Below are positions 15,006 to 27,600 of a stretch of 64,000 bases of DNA, piece after piece (position 1 is the stretch's first letter; each line of letters begins with the position of its first letter). The notes under the pieces were generated by a model. It was given only the letters and a program-made list of their open reading frames with translations. It was not told where the DNA came from and ran no database searches. A program made the translations under genes and the position numbers. The stretch is from Onchocerca volvulus (lineage: Eukaryota; Nematoda; Chromadorea; Rhabditida; Onchocercidae), in NCBI GenBank assembly GCA_000499405.2, contig HG738139.1, forward strand, positions 3,080,976 through 3,144,975, read 5' to 3'.

Positions 15006-17287
15006 ATAAATCGCGAAAAAAGTTCTCAATCAATTGGGAATGCCATCACCGAATTGATCTGCTGCTGCTTTGCTCGATATAGAATTGCGTCGCGAACAAA
15101 ATTACAGCAAGACTGATCTTTTGTCATATGTGCAATCAAATATTCTTGAGCTAATGCTTGAGCAAAAAGGCAGTTACGATCAAACAGTGCAAACTCTTAA
15201 TAAGGGGGTTGGAGAAATCTTCTTTTCAAATGTGCTAAGAGGAACTGGTGATCATCCCAAAATGGCATAGTCTTAGCTCTTGCATCGTCCGGAATAGCTG
15301 CGACATTGCTACCAGGTGTAAGAACTCTCATTCCGCTTTGAAGTTGCCATTAAGCATGCAGTTCACTGAAATTCCCACATACAACATTTCCAAAACATCC
15401 GGTATGGGAAAAGTATTGCGAAATGCAAACTTATTGTTTGGATGAATGTACAATGGCGCACAAAATACGGTCGAGACTCTTGATCGATCATTGCACGATT
15501 TGCGTGGAAATATCAGATCATTGGGAACGCATTAATATTGCTTGTGAGATTTCAGGAAAACACTGTCTGTTATTCCTCGATCGATACCAGTGAACAAAAT
15601 AAATGCTTGCTTTTTGGCGACACCGTAAAAACGTTAAAATTAACGATCGATCCGCTGGAATATTCTCACCTTTATTGTTGGAAATTGGGAACGGAAAGAC
15701 GCTGATTGATCTGACCATAGGATGAATTTCATTCCTTCATAACTTCTGCAATTCAGTTACAGTCGAAAGAAGAGTTGGTTGAAAAAGTATTTTCCGATAT
15801 TCGAACCAATTATAAGAATATAGATTGGCTGAGTGAACGAACTATTCTTACGGGGCTAAGAACAAAAACGTCGATGAACTTAACAATATTATACAGCTAA
15901 TACTCAAAATGAGAAAGTCACATATAAGTCCGTCGATACTGTTGTTGAAGCAGATGAAGCAGTTTATCATCCTACAGAATTTTTGAATTCACTCGATATG
16001 CTAGGAATGCCACTGCACGTATTGCAATTGAAAATCGGTGTGCCAATTATCATGTTGCGAAATATCAACCAGACAAAACTTTGCAACGGCACGCGGCTTG
16101 CAGCAAAAAAATTAAGGAGTAATTTCGTAGAAGTAACAATCTTGACAGAACCTTTCAAAGATGATGTCCTTATTCTTCGCATTCCTATGATTCCAAAAGA
16201 TATGTCATTTCAGTTTAAGAGATAGCTCTTTCCAATTGGCGTTTGCATTCACTGTCAACAAATCTCAGAACTAATCTTTGAAATTTTGCAGTTTAGCTAG
16301 AGACCGATTGCTTCTCACATAGACAATTACATGTTGTGTGTTCAAGAGTCGGCAAATCAGGCAATCTTTAAATTTATACAGACAATGGAACAACAAAAAA
16401 TATTAACAAAAAATTTATATACCCACAAGTATTGTGAAATTAAACATGCTAAATGTGGACGAAAGTTGAAAGATGTCAAATACGCCGCGACAATTATTTT
16501 AAACAAGAAATACTGAAGACCAAGTGGCGTGACATAATTTCAAAAGGACGACAAACATGTTTATCACCAAAACACTCCAATTCACAGAAAAATGACAAAG
16601 ATCGACGCAGCAAAAGCAACAATTCGAAGTTTTAAAGGTTCCAAATCGACACTTCAAAGCGACATAACAGTACTAATAATCCGAAAATCCACTTCAATAG
16701 TGTTCTTCTCTATTATCGACAAACAGAAGAATAACCCAATGATTGATTCGCCTGGATCTTCTCTGATAATTATTTGTTATTAAAAAACACACTTCATCAA
16801 TCGATAAAACCTTTCTCAACAGCATTCATCTCTGTCACACAAGACACAAAATACCTCCTCACATTTACTGCTGACCTAATCTAACTACAATAACAAGAAT
16901 CAGTCTCTAATCCGACCAAACTACAAATCAAATCACAAAGTATCATTTTTTTTTCCCTCCAATACTAGAAACATGCGCTTTTTCTTTTCTTTTTGCCCAC
17001 TTAACGAGACTGAGCTACAGCAACGCGTATATAAAAACATGCGCGTTTTCCAATGCAGCGTTGTGTCAAAATTTCAAAGCTATTGGTAAGGACTTTCCGA
17101 TATCTAAGATTTTGAATTAATATAGATAAGAAGCGTGTTTAAAAATTTTCGGAGGCTTAAGATTTTTGAACAAACTAACAATGACATTTCTATTTATATA
17201 GATTAGCTGAAGCAAGATACACGAAGCGTGGCCAGCCCGCATATACTAACTGGATCAGCCACGCGGAACGTGGCCTGGTCCAGCTAG
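15005..17287 (+). mobile_element. degenerate Helitron, copy 1 (plus strand)
   Basis: Remains of a rolling-circle Helitron. It contains frameshifted Pif1-like helicase coding (about 15060-16450), then an inverted copy of the family's 5' terminal sequence ending TTTATATAGA at about 17202, and finally a 3' terminus with a hairpin GCCACG/CGTGGC (17257-17273) followed 11 bases on by CTAG (17284-17287). Hairpin plus CTRR is the established Helitron 3' signature. The left side is truncated: homology to copy 2 stops near 15005, and no 5' TC end is found. Copy 2 lies in the opposite direction at 18.06-20.93 kb. Confidence 0.75.
15060..16450 (+). pseudogene. Pif1-like helicase fragment of Helitron copy 1
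   Basis: Broken coding sequence of a Helitron Pif1-family 5'-3' DNA helicase. Recognisable pieces in shifting frames: LRREQNYSKTDLLSYVQSN (about 15080), LMLEQKGSYDQ, a decayed Walker A region after EIFFSNVLRGTG, HSALKLPLSMQF, and the C-terminal LGMPLHVLQLKIGVPIIMLR with NGTRLAAKKL (about 16000-16110). The equivalent P-loop GGTGKT has become GGTGDH-like, and several frameshifts and stops break the frame, so it cannot make an active helicase. It is over 80% similar by eye to the copy on the other strand at 18.3-20.2 kb. Confidence 0.8.
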
Positions 17288-18060
17288 TTAATGAATGAAA
17301 ATCTTATAAACATTAAAATTAATTAATTAATTCGATGTTTTGTGATTCCTCTTTTATAATTCACTCCCTCTACTTCAAAAAAGAAAAATAAAAAAAAAAC
17401 GAAAACAAAACAAAAAACAATATAAAAATTTTAAACTATCTCTAATTTTATATTCTCTATAAATAGATCGCAGAAATTCATATAAATTCTATAAAAAAAA
17501 ATGAATTTTTTTCATTTCTTTTTTCCAAGAACTAAGTATTATTTCAACAAACTTTGTAAAAATTCCAAGAACTAAGTTTTATTTCAACAAACTTTAGTTC
17601 ATTCAAAGAACTAAGTTTTATTTCAACAAAATTCATAAAAATTAATCAAATTTTACACTAAACTTCTTAGAAAAGTTTTGGAAGAAATGCTTCTTGCGAC
17701 TTTAAAATCGATAACATCGGAAAATTTTTAAAACGCAGTTTGATCGATAGATCTTTATTCATTTATATTGTAGTAAAATGAAAAAAACTGATTCCGGTTT
17801 TGATTTTAAATTGTTATTTCACTGCTTTTTCAATCCATACAACGAAGGTTTTTTTTTTTTTTTTTTTAGTGTCAGTCATTTTAGGCACTGATAATCTTCG
17901 TAATAAATTAGGACGACGTTTAGAAGTAAAAAAAATTTAACACCTTAAAATAAAAAATTCTTTGCCAATAATGAGGTATTTCTTACTTTTTTTAATGTAA
18001 ACTTTTACATTTTTATTTATATATTACATTTCTTTTTCTACATTTACATTTAAGTTCCAC
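17288..18060. other. spacer between inverted Helitron copies
   Basis: AT-rich spacer between the two Helitron 3' regions. It includes the triple 40-base tandem repeat at 17524-17643 listed separately. No coding potential seen. Confidence 0.5.
17524..17643. repeat. three tandem ~40-bp units
   Basis: Three consecutive imperfect units (17524-17563, 17565-17603, 17604-17643) sharing AAGAACTAAGTTTTATTTCA followed by ACAAA. Directly visible. Confidence 0.85.
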
Positions 18061-20933
18061 ATGGCCGGCCCAGCTAGTCCAAATAAAAATATAAATGTTC
18101 ATTTGTTCAAAATTTTAAATCTCCGAAATTTCTTAAACAACGCCCTATCAATATTCAAAATCTAAGATCTCCGAAAGTTCTTACCTATTGCTTTGAAATT
18201 TTGACACAAAATTGCATTCAAATACGCGCATTTTTGCATACTTTTTATATACACGCATTACTGTAGCTCAGTTTGATTAAATAGAAAAAAAAAGGAGAAA
18301 GCGCACATTTCTAATATGTTTAATTTCATAATGCTTGTGGGTATACAATATTTTTTGTTGTTTTATTGTCTGTGTAGATGTAGAGATTATTTGGCTTGCT
18401 GATTCTAGAACGCAACATATAATTGTTCATGTGAGAAGCAATCGGTCTCTAGATTTGAACCGCAAAATTCCAGAGACTGGCTCTGAGATTTTTTGATAGT
18501 GAATGCAAATGCCAATTGAATTGGGAATGGCAAACTCTTAAACTGAAAAGGCATATCCATTGGAATCATAGGAATGCGAGGAATGAGGAAATTTTTACTT
18601 TTGAAAAGTCCTGTCAAGACTGCTGCTTCTACGACGTTGCTCATTAATTTTTTTACTGCAAGCCGCGTGCCGTTGCAAAGTTTTGGCTGGTTGATATTTT
18701 GCAGCATGATAATTGACAAGCCGATTTTCAACTGCAGTACTGTCGGTGAAATCCTTGGCAAATCGAGTGAATTCAAAAATTCTGTTGGATAATTACGCTT
18801 GATTTGCTTCCATAACAGTGTCGGCGGATTTGTATGTGACTGCCTCACTTTGAATGTTAGACTGAATAATATTGCTAAGTTCGTAGACGTCTTTGTTCTT
18901 GGTTGCAAGAATAGCTCATTCACTCAGCCAATCATGATTTTTATAATTCGTTTGAATATTGAGAAATACTTTTTCAACCAACTCTTCTTTTGACGTTGAT
19001 AAATTGCAGAAGTTATGAGGCAATAAAATTCGTCCTGAGGCAAATTAACTGGCATCTTTCCATCCGCAATTTCCAGCAATCGATGTGAGAATATTCCGGC
19101 TGATCGATCGTTTTGCAGCTGAACACGCATTTTTGTATTTAATTTTAACGTTTTTACATGGTATTTAAAAGTAGATTATTTCAGGCAGTCATTTGTTTCG
19201 TCCGCTGGTGTCGATCGAGGAATTACAGGTAATGTTTGCCTGAAATCTCCTGCAAGCAATATTAATGTTTTCTCAAACAGTCTGACTTTTCACGCAAATT
19301 TCGGAATGATTGAACAAAGCTTCGAGCGATTTTTTTTTGCGCCACTGTGCATTTGCTCCAAACAAATTTACTTTCTGCAATACTTTTCTCATGCCACATA
19401 CTTTGGAAATGTTGCATATGGGAGTTTCAATAAATTCCATTTTCAAATGGCAATTTCAAAGCGGAATGAACACTTCTTCCACTTGGTAGCAATGTTGCAG
19501 CTATTCCGAACAATGCAAGAGCTAAGTTATCTCATTTGAAATCGAACTGTTGCCAGAACCAATCTAATTAGAAACTTTTTACCACATTTGAAAAGAAGGT
19601 TTCTTCAACCCCCTTATGAACAGCTTGCATTGTTTGATCGCAAATGCTTTTTTGCTCAAGCATTATTTAATTGCACATATGACAAAAGATCAGCCATGTT
19701 ATAATTTTGTTCAAGAAGAAATTCTGCATCGAACGAAGCAGCAGCAGATCGATTCGGTGATGGCATTCCCAATTGATTGAGAACTTTTTTCGCGATTTAT
19801 AAGCACAAGTCTTCAATCATTTTCAATGCTTTGCTGTAGATTTCTGCTGTGAAATTCATGTTCATATTTAAATTTCTCTTACGTATTCGATGAGAATAAC
19901 TTTCGCTATATGCGATTTATCTTTCTCCTATAACTCTGTTACAGATGAAGGAAAGCAGGCGATCAATACAATGCAAACAATGCACAAATTTGTTTTGAAT
20001 TGTCTTGTTGCATACGTCATAAATGTATACATCCCAGTGTCGGTCGTTCTCCAATAAATTTAGAGCTTGAAATGCACAACGAAAAAAAGTAGCATGCGTA
20101 TTTCTTTTCTGGCAATTTTTAATTGCTTGAAAGAGGTTGAACCGAGCACATTTACCAAAGCAACATGGGAAAGAAGAAGCATTCATTTTGATTGGGATGC
20201 ACGATTTATAATCTGCCTATCGCAAGTTTTTTGAATATGCAAAGTTATCCGTCAAAAATCAATCGACGAAGAACTTGAAACGTTGTGTAGAAATGAACAA
20301 CAAAGATTTACGACAAAGAAGCAAATCCAAAACATACCTAATAATAAAAGTCAGAGATATAATCCATAAATTGCTTGAATGAAACATACTGTCATGAGGA
20401 TACACTCAACATTTCTGCACATCCTCTGTCTTTACCAATCCTTCAACGAATTCGGCATCCTTCAGCATTTTGCCACGTACTACAAATCTCTATCTTCTCT
20501 ACCGCTCCAGTAATAACCCCATTTCTTCTTAACTGATAAAGTCATCGCTCATTCAAATAATGGGACGAAATCATTTCAGCATACATAAATCAATCAATAA
20601 TATCAATTTATAAGAGATGTATTGACGTAATTTTTGTTTTTCTTGCCAGTATTTTGTCGAAAAAATGTTATAACTGCTTTGCATAGCCACACTCAATTAC
20701 AGATAGAAAGTAGAATTAAATTCGGTGAATAGATTCAGTGTGCTCACTTACTATTACTTGTTACAGATGTGATAGGTTTAAAAAAAGAAAAAAAAAAAAA
20801 TTAGGTATATTTATAGAGAAACATTCGCTTATTTAAATGCAATGCTATGTCAAAATTTCAAAATCAATCAGTAACGAACTTGCAAAATTATATGTGGAGT
20901 AGCAATGACGATTTACATTTTTATTTATATAGA
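18061..20933 (-). mobile_element. degenerate Helitron, copy 2 (minus strand)
   Basis: Read on the minus strand, the element begins TCTATATAAATAAAAATGTA at 20933, a typical Helitron 5' end. It carries a decayed Pif1-like helicase (about 20180-18340), then an inverted copy of its own 5' terminal sequence (18320-18078, starting TCCAAATAAAAATATAAATG on the plus strand). It ends in a GGCCGG-rich 3' remnant next to CTAG at 18074-18077. About 2.9 kb. Frames are broken throughout, so it is not autonomous. Confidence 0.72.
18340..20180 (-). pseudogene. Pif1-like helicase pseudogene of Helitron copy 2
   Basis: Reading the minus strand from 20180: ALNLLENDRHWDV (an N-terminal Helitron motif), then SPNR near 19750, ALKLPFEMEF-like and NMRVQLQNDRSAGIFSHRLL (19130-19080). 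The C-terminal block [35 protein letters not shown] and [13 protein letters not shown] follows (about 18750-18500), with a final SHEQLYVA. These match the order of Helitron Pif1-like helicases. Several stops and frameshifts separate the pieces, and the Walker A region (about 19600-19560) is degraded. This copy reaches further toward the N-terminus than copy 1. Confidence 0.8.
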
Positions 20934-21633
20934 TTCGAAAAAAAGAGAAAAATTCTGATAATTTGGGATATTTGAAAGAAATCTTCGATAATAATGAAAA
21001 TATTTGGAAATGCAAAAACACGAATGACTATTATAATCATATGCTATATACCAATGACTATTATAATCATATGCTATATACCGGAGATATTAAAAAAAAC
21101 CATTTGGGTTATTTAGTACAAACAAAACTAGTTTTTAGAAAAACTTTAATTTAAAAAATTGATAAGATTAATTTAGAAATTAAAGAATAGGATTAATTTT
21201 CGGCTCATAACAATATCGATATCATTCTGGTGGAGAATTTAGAAAAGAAAGAAATTTTTCTTAATTTCTCAATTTATATTTCCTTCTCGTACTTCAACCA
21301 CAACTTTTTTATGGGACAAAAATTCCTAATTTATTAATTATTTTTAAAAAAGAACGTAAATTGAATATATGAACAAATAGAAAAAAATAAACTATGGAAA
21401 AAAATTATTTACCAAATCAAAAAAATAATCGATCTTTTTTCAATTTGGAGTTTAACTAAACGATGTTAGTCTTGACACGAAGATTTACCATCGATAACTC
21501 GGACGTTTTGGTTAGAATTTCTTCTGATATTGGGAGTAAAAAAGGATGTGGAGAAGCAAAAGATAGCAAGTGGCATGTCTCGAGATTTAATTTAAAGTGT
21601 AGATAATTTAGAATACAAGGATATGAATCGATC
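20934..21633. other. intergenic, upstream of the golgin gene
   Basis: Contains a perfect 30-bp tandem duplication (21023-21082, separate entry) and the presumed 5' flank of the golgin gene. ATAATTTAG ending at 21611 could be its trans-splice acceptor, 22 bases before the ATG. No exon recognised. Confidence 0.5.
21023..21082. repeat. perfect 30-bp tandem duplication
   Basis: Two identical adjacent 30-base units, each beginning AATGACTATTATAATC and ending CTATATACC. They sit inside a short open frame that I do not consider a gene. Confidence 0.95.
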
Positions 21634-24600
21634 ATGAGCTCTTGGCTACGTAATATTCAGGGACAATTATCAGAATTTGCATCCGAAGTATTAAATGAAG
21701 CTACGGAAGAAGTGAATGATCCGGAAAGTGAGTTACAGGTATGCTGATTAATTGGATATATAACACTAAATAAATCTATTTGCATTTAATAATATTTTTT
21801 GGAAAATTTTGCATCACAAATTAGTTTTCTTATATTAATTATTTATTCTTATTTTTATTATTGTTGTTATCATCATTATTATCACATTTAGTCATACTTT
21901 CAAGTTATTTTTCCTTCGGTGAAATTTCTATTTTTTTTTTCTTTTCATATCATTATTGTGATTCTTCAGAAATATGAAATATTTTTTAATAGTATGTTTA
22001 TATTCGTGAAAATTGTTCTATTATTATTTATACTAATTTTGCATATATTAATCAAATTTCAAAAAATATACAATTGCTTTAAGGTAACGAGGAAGAAGCT
22101 CTTGGAAACAGAGAAAGAGCTTAGCACCGAAAAAGAAAATGTACAAAAATTAAAGAAGAAAATTGACAGTCTTGAGGAAGAACTTTATGCGAAGAATCTC
22201 GAATTAGATGCTATAAATAAGAAATACACTGATGTGATTGTAAGTCGTGACACTCAAATCCGTGAGCTGCAGGTATTGTACTAATATGAAATGTTACACA
22301 TCATTGCTTTTCTTATAAACAAATTTAAGATCATCTTTCTTTTTTTAAATTCCATTTTGATTAATTTTATACAATATATCATATTTGATATGAAATTTGA
22401 AAAAGTTGAATATTTTATTGATTAATTTTTTGTTTGAGAAGTAGCCGAAATTTCATTTGCAACATTTTTAAGGTTTGTATTTTCTGAGGCAATTTAAGTT
22501 TTGATTTTACGAAATCTTCTTATTCATGAAAGATTAAGTTGTAGGCAGAATTAGAACGAACACATCATATGATTCATCACGAATCAAGTGATGGAGATGA
22601 AGACAGCTTTTTCCCAGCAAACAGTACTCGTATTGCACGCATGAAAGATGAAATCGATCAACTGCGTAAGGAAGCCGCACACTGGAAACGTCTTGTTAAT
22701 GAACAGTCAGAAAAGAGTGATGCTCTGAAGGTTTGGTTGTTCAGTTATTGTTAAATTCTGGAGTTATTTTAATTATTATTAATAACACTGTTACACTATG
22801 ACTTATTCGTAGGAACGGATTTCTCTCTTGACATCTCCTTGTTGCTATTTTATATGATTCAAAAAAATTACTTGGTGTTCTTATTTTTATAGATATCAGA
22901 ATTGGAACAAATTCTGGCTGAACAAAAAACGAAATTTGAAAATGAAGTTGCGGCTTTAATTAATGCTCATAACGAAACAGTTGCTGAGCTGAAGAATCTA
23001 AATCAGGAGAGCAGGGTTAGTGATATTCTAAAAATCTCTTTCATATTTAACCATATAGTTTAAAACGAGTACCATTGAATCATTCAATATTATTACTGTC
23101 ATGTCGATGTTATTGAGATACGGCCGCACCATATCCAGTTATTGTAACTGTATTGTATGATTATTTTAAATTTGGTCACATTATTAGACTAATCATGTAT
23201 TGAAATTTATGAGTCGAAAAGCTTACTATTTTGTGCTATTGTCAAACACGTTAATTTGCAATTAAATAATCGAAATATCAAAAAAAAAAGTTACTACTTC
23301 GACTATATGATCATTTTCATCAGAGAAGGCGTAATTAGACATTGATAACTTCAGATATATGAGTCATGGACTTGTAAATTTATTTCTTATTTTTAAGACA
23401 ATTACTGAATTTGCAATAAAGTTCTAGAATGCCAATGAAAAAACAGAAAATCCTGAATGCTGCAGTGAACAACATATTTCCGAGAATAATACCTGCAAAG
23501 AACAAATACGTTTATTGACGGAAGAACGAGATCTGTTATTGGCAAAAGTGAGGTTTACAGTAATTCAGGTTTCAAGATTATTTATTTTTACCAGAGTTTC
23601 TGAATCCGATAGTTTGGTTGCTTATTTTTAATTTTTGGAATTTCCAAATACTCATTTAGACGAAGTTGTCAGTAAATTTCTTTAATTAATAGTTTCTAAT
23701 GTTCTACTATTTTTGTTATTCTAAGAATAGATGCAAAAAAATTGCAGATCAAAGACGTACAAGAAGAAAATGAAAAACAGGAGGATCAAATAAACAAGTT
23801 GACATTTGAAGCTGTCGATAAAGTTCTTAGTGAACGATTGAATGAATTGGAAAAACAACGTGAAAATCTACAGAAACAGTTGGATATAGCACAAGAGGAA
23901 ATTATTGAGAAAAAGTTACTATTTGTATTGGCTGCCATACTAGCTAACAGATTTATTGGGAATAATGCTAGGCCTAATTTCATACTTTAATGCATTGTGA
24001 TTCTCAAATATTAAAATGGTTTTGCTAGAAGAATAAGTGCATATAATTATTGCAAAAAGGATGAAGCATCTAAGTATCATATGAGGATCAGTCGTCAAAA
24101 TTTTTTACTGCAAATGATTTTTAACATTTAATATTTAACTTTATAATTTTATGAAGATAATTCAATTTTTTCAAATAAAGTTCTAGTTTTACAGTTCTCG
24201 TCTTTCCCAGTTACAAACTGAAATGGGAGAAGCGCATCATCTTGTCGATATTCAACGTGAAAAATTTGAAAATGAAATTACTCATGAGAGGGAACGTAAC
24301 AGGTAAATACTGTTCTCAGCTTGATTTCATTGAACTATGGAACATGATCCTAATTTTTAATTTTTTGTAGAACAAGAATTGAAGAACTGCAAGAAGAAGT
24401 GGAAAAATTACAATTGCTAGTGAATTCTCATGAAGAAAATAGAGGGAATGAAGAATCAAAGATGACAAAAACCGTTGAAGAGCTCAACAAACAAATTGAA
24501 ATATGGCGAGAACGAGCCGAAGTTTCGGAAATTAAATCAAAGGAACAAGCAACATTAGATCAAGAATTGAGAAAACTGAGGTTAATATCTTTGAAAATTT

Positions 24601-27600
24601 CTTGATCTGAAGGCAAGTCTTCTTTTATACTGTTTTGATCGATGGAGTTTAAAAAATAAAATCAGAAATTATATTTTCTTCAATGAAAAAAAGCCATCAT
24701 TTCAGACGAGAAAATGCCGAACTTACAGCAGCTTATAATGATTTGAATGAAGACTTTGAAAACCATAAAGCAGAACATGGTTCTGTTGTTACTTCAAATC
24801 GTGATTTGACTGCTCGCATCGGTTTGTTTATTGTTCATAATTTTTATTTCGTAAGTTTTTTTAATTCATTTGAAATTTAAAATTGCGAAATTGTTTTGTA
24901 GTAATGAATTAAGTTTTCAAAAATTCATAAAGTCTTGTCTCATTATGTCTGGTAAGTTTCGTGGTTAGATGTTGATGCAGATTAGACTCATTTCATAAAA
25001 ATTATGGGCAAAATCGGAAGATATTTTGCTATGTGTTATATATTGGATTTAGTTAGATTATTGTCGCAGATTAAAACTTAATATATCTGATCATTGCTCA
25101 GATTAATCAAATTTGCGATTGTTTATGGGGGCATTACTGGGATTAAGATATCCGAAGTACAATATAGTGGTAGTGATTTTTTACATTAATTAATATTTTG
25201 GCTGCTCTGAAATCTTCGAATTTTGTCTAGATTTCAAATTTGTATAGATGCTTTGAAAGCGAATCTCATTGAATATGAAGAACGTTATGAAATGTGCAAA
25301 AATGAAAATGCTGAGACCGTTCAACAGCTCGAAAAACTTTCAAGTGATTTCGAACGATTACGTTTATCATTTGAAAATTCAAAAACAAAAAGTGCTTCGG
25401 ATGCTGTGGTACGTTAATTTTTTTTACAGTTTTTACCAGCAGTTATTGAAGATATTTATCGATTTCAGTCGGCTTTTAATCAGTGAAAAAATCTAATTGC
25501 TTTTACCATTGTTAGCGCAAAGTTAACTTCTTGATTTTGTCCTCATCGACAACCAGTTTGCTGACTCTTTTTTCAATTAATTCAGGATGAAGTTGAAAGG
25601 CTTCGTACAGAACTGGATGCTTCAAAAGATGATCGCGAAAAGCTACGTGCTGATGTTGAACGTTTTCGGTCGGCTATCGGTGTTATTGATACAGAATTGA
25701 ATAGATTAAGGTGTCTTCGAATTTCGTTTTCTTTTATTTTTATTTTTAGAATTGATTTGATCCCGTATTTCTAACTTTTTTTTTACTCTGTTTCTCGCAG
25801 CTATTTTTTTTTCTTGGAATTTTTACAGAGAATCAAACGACAGATTAGTCCAAGATAACAAAGCCATGGGCGCTAGTTTAGATAAGTTCACTGAAATTCG
25901 AAATATGCTGGAAAATAGTGATAGTGAATTGAAAAATCTCCGAGAAAAATTCTTCCAGCTTCAGCACGAACATGAATTGAAGGTATCCATTACGAACATC
26001 TTAATAATATTATAGTATAATATTTATGACTAGTAAATCAGCTATAAACTTGGAATTACCTGTTAACTTTAGTCATTTCTGCATCTTTCGCTTTCCTTAA
26101 GTATAAAATATTTTAAAAGTTGAGAATTTCGCATATGTATTTTTAGGAAAAACAATGGCGCGAACAGTTATTAGAATTGAGTGAAGCGCGTGATGATGCT
26201 AAGCGTCGATTAGAGGAATGCCAGCGAGAAACAGCAATGCGACAGTTACGTTCTTCTGATATTGCTCTTTCTGCCGAAATTGTTGAATTAAAAAGTGACG
26301 AAGGCAAAATTACGACAAGTAGTGAAGGTACCGTGGACTCAAATAATGGATGGGAAAAGGTGCCTTTTTTTATTCACGAATTTCTGGATTTTTTTTTTTT
26401 CTTAATTTAATTATTCTTTATATTGCTGATAAAATTTTTTATTCGAAAAATGAAACCGTGTAATACACAATCTCATTTGGTTTTCCATTTAGTGTTAGTT
26501 AATGATTATTCGAAGCACTGTTTACAAAGAAACAAGATCGAATTAAAAGGATCGCTGATTACATTTTTAACTTTTATTTTTTAGCATTTGAAACTAACAA
26601 ATGAGTCATATAATTTAATAAAATTGTATATAAATGTAAATTTAGTACTGTAGAATTTTTAGGAAATTTGTATAAAATAATATATGATTAAATGATTAAG
26701 TGAATAAGAATGAAAATTTGGAACAAAAAAATACCTATGTGATGGTTTAAAATAATGATTTGTATTTTAATGATACTGAATAGATGGCAGATTGGGATGC
26801 AACAGCGCCAGCAAATGGATCATCATCAGCAAATGGTGCAAATAATTGTACAATTATGAATGAATTACGTGAAGCCCTTGCAGTTGTAACGGAAAAAACA
26901 GAAGAATGTGAAGAACTGCGTCGACAAAAACATGAACTCGATAAAGAAGTCTGCTCTGCTGATTTCGAAAAAAAAATTTATAGCTTTGTTGGAAAATTCA
27001 TCTTGCAAATGTTTTAAGTCATTTTAAATTCAAATTACTGACAATCTTATTTGAATTCTGTTCTGTTGACTTGAAGGTGAAACATTTTAGCTGGATCTAC
27101 GACAAACGTGTATCGATGAACTGATGGTGCAGATGAATGTTTTACAATCTCAGCAACATATACATGCTGAAACTTTTGCTCAGCTTCGTGGTTGGGTTCG
27201 TTTTTATGCTTCTTCAAATTTTAAAACCTCTGTATCACGAGAAATTAAATATTATTCAACTTAATTTTAGGCAAATGAATTAGAACGTGATAAACTAGAG
27301 TTGGAACGAAATCTTGTCCATACAAAAGAAAAATTAGAAGAGGTGCAAAAGCAACTGGCTGCAGTTGAGGTAAGTATAAAAAAGACAATGACCCTATTGA
27401 ACAACTCAAGACAAAAAATTTCTTTATTTTTGTGCAAATTTTTTAATAATCATAATTTGTTTCGAAGTTTTGTCGTAAGAACTTAAGTTCCATCCTTAAA
27501 ATTCTTTTATGTGTTTCAAATTTCTATTTTTGTAAGTATGATTCGGTAGTTTCAAAGTTTGGCTTTTATATTAATAATATTTTCAATAATGTTTAAAATA

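Noticed and set aside
25231..25247. Alternative earlier acceptor TTGTCTAG for golgin exon 10
   Set aside because: Gives an immediate in-frame TAG; the acceptor at 25247 keeps the frame.
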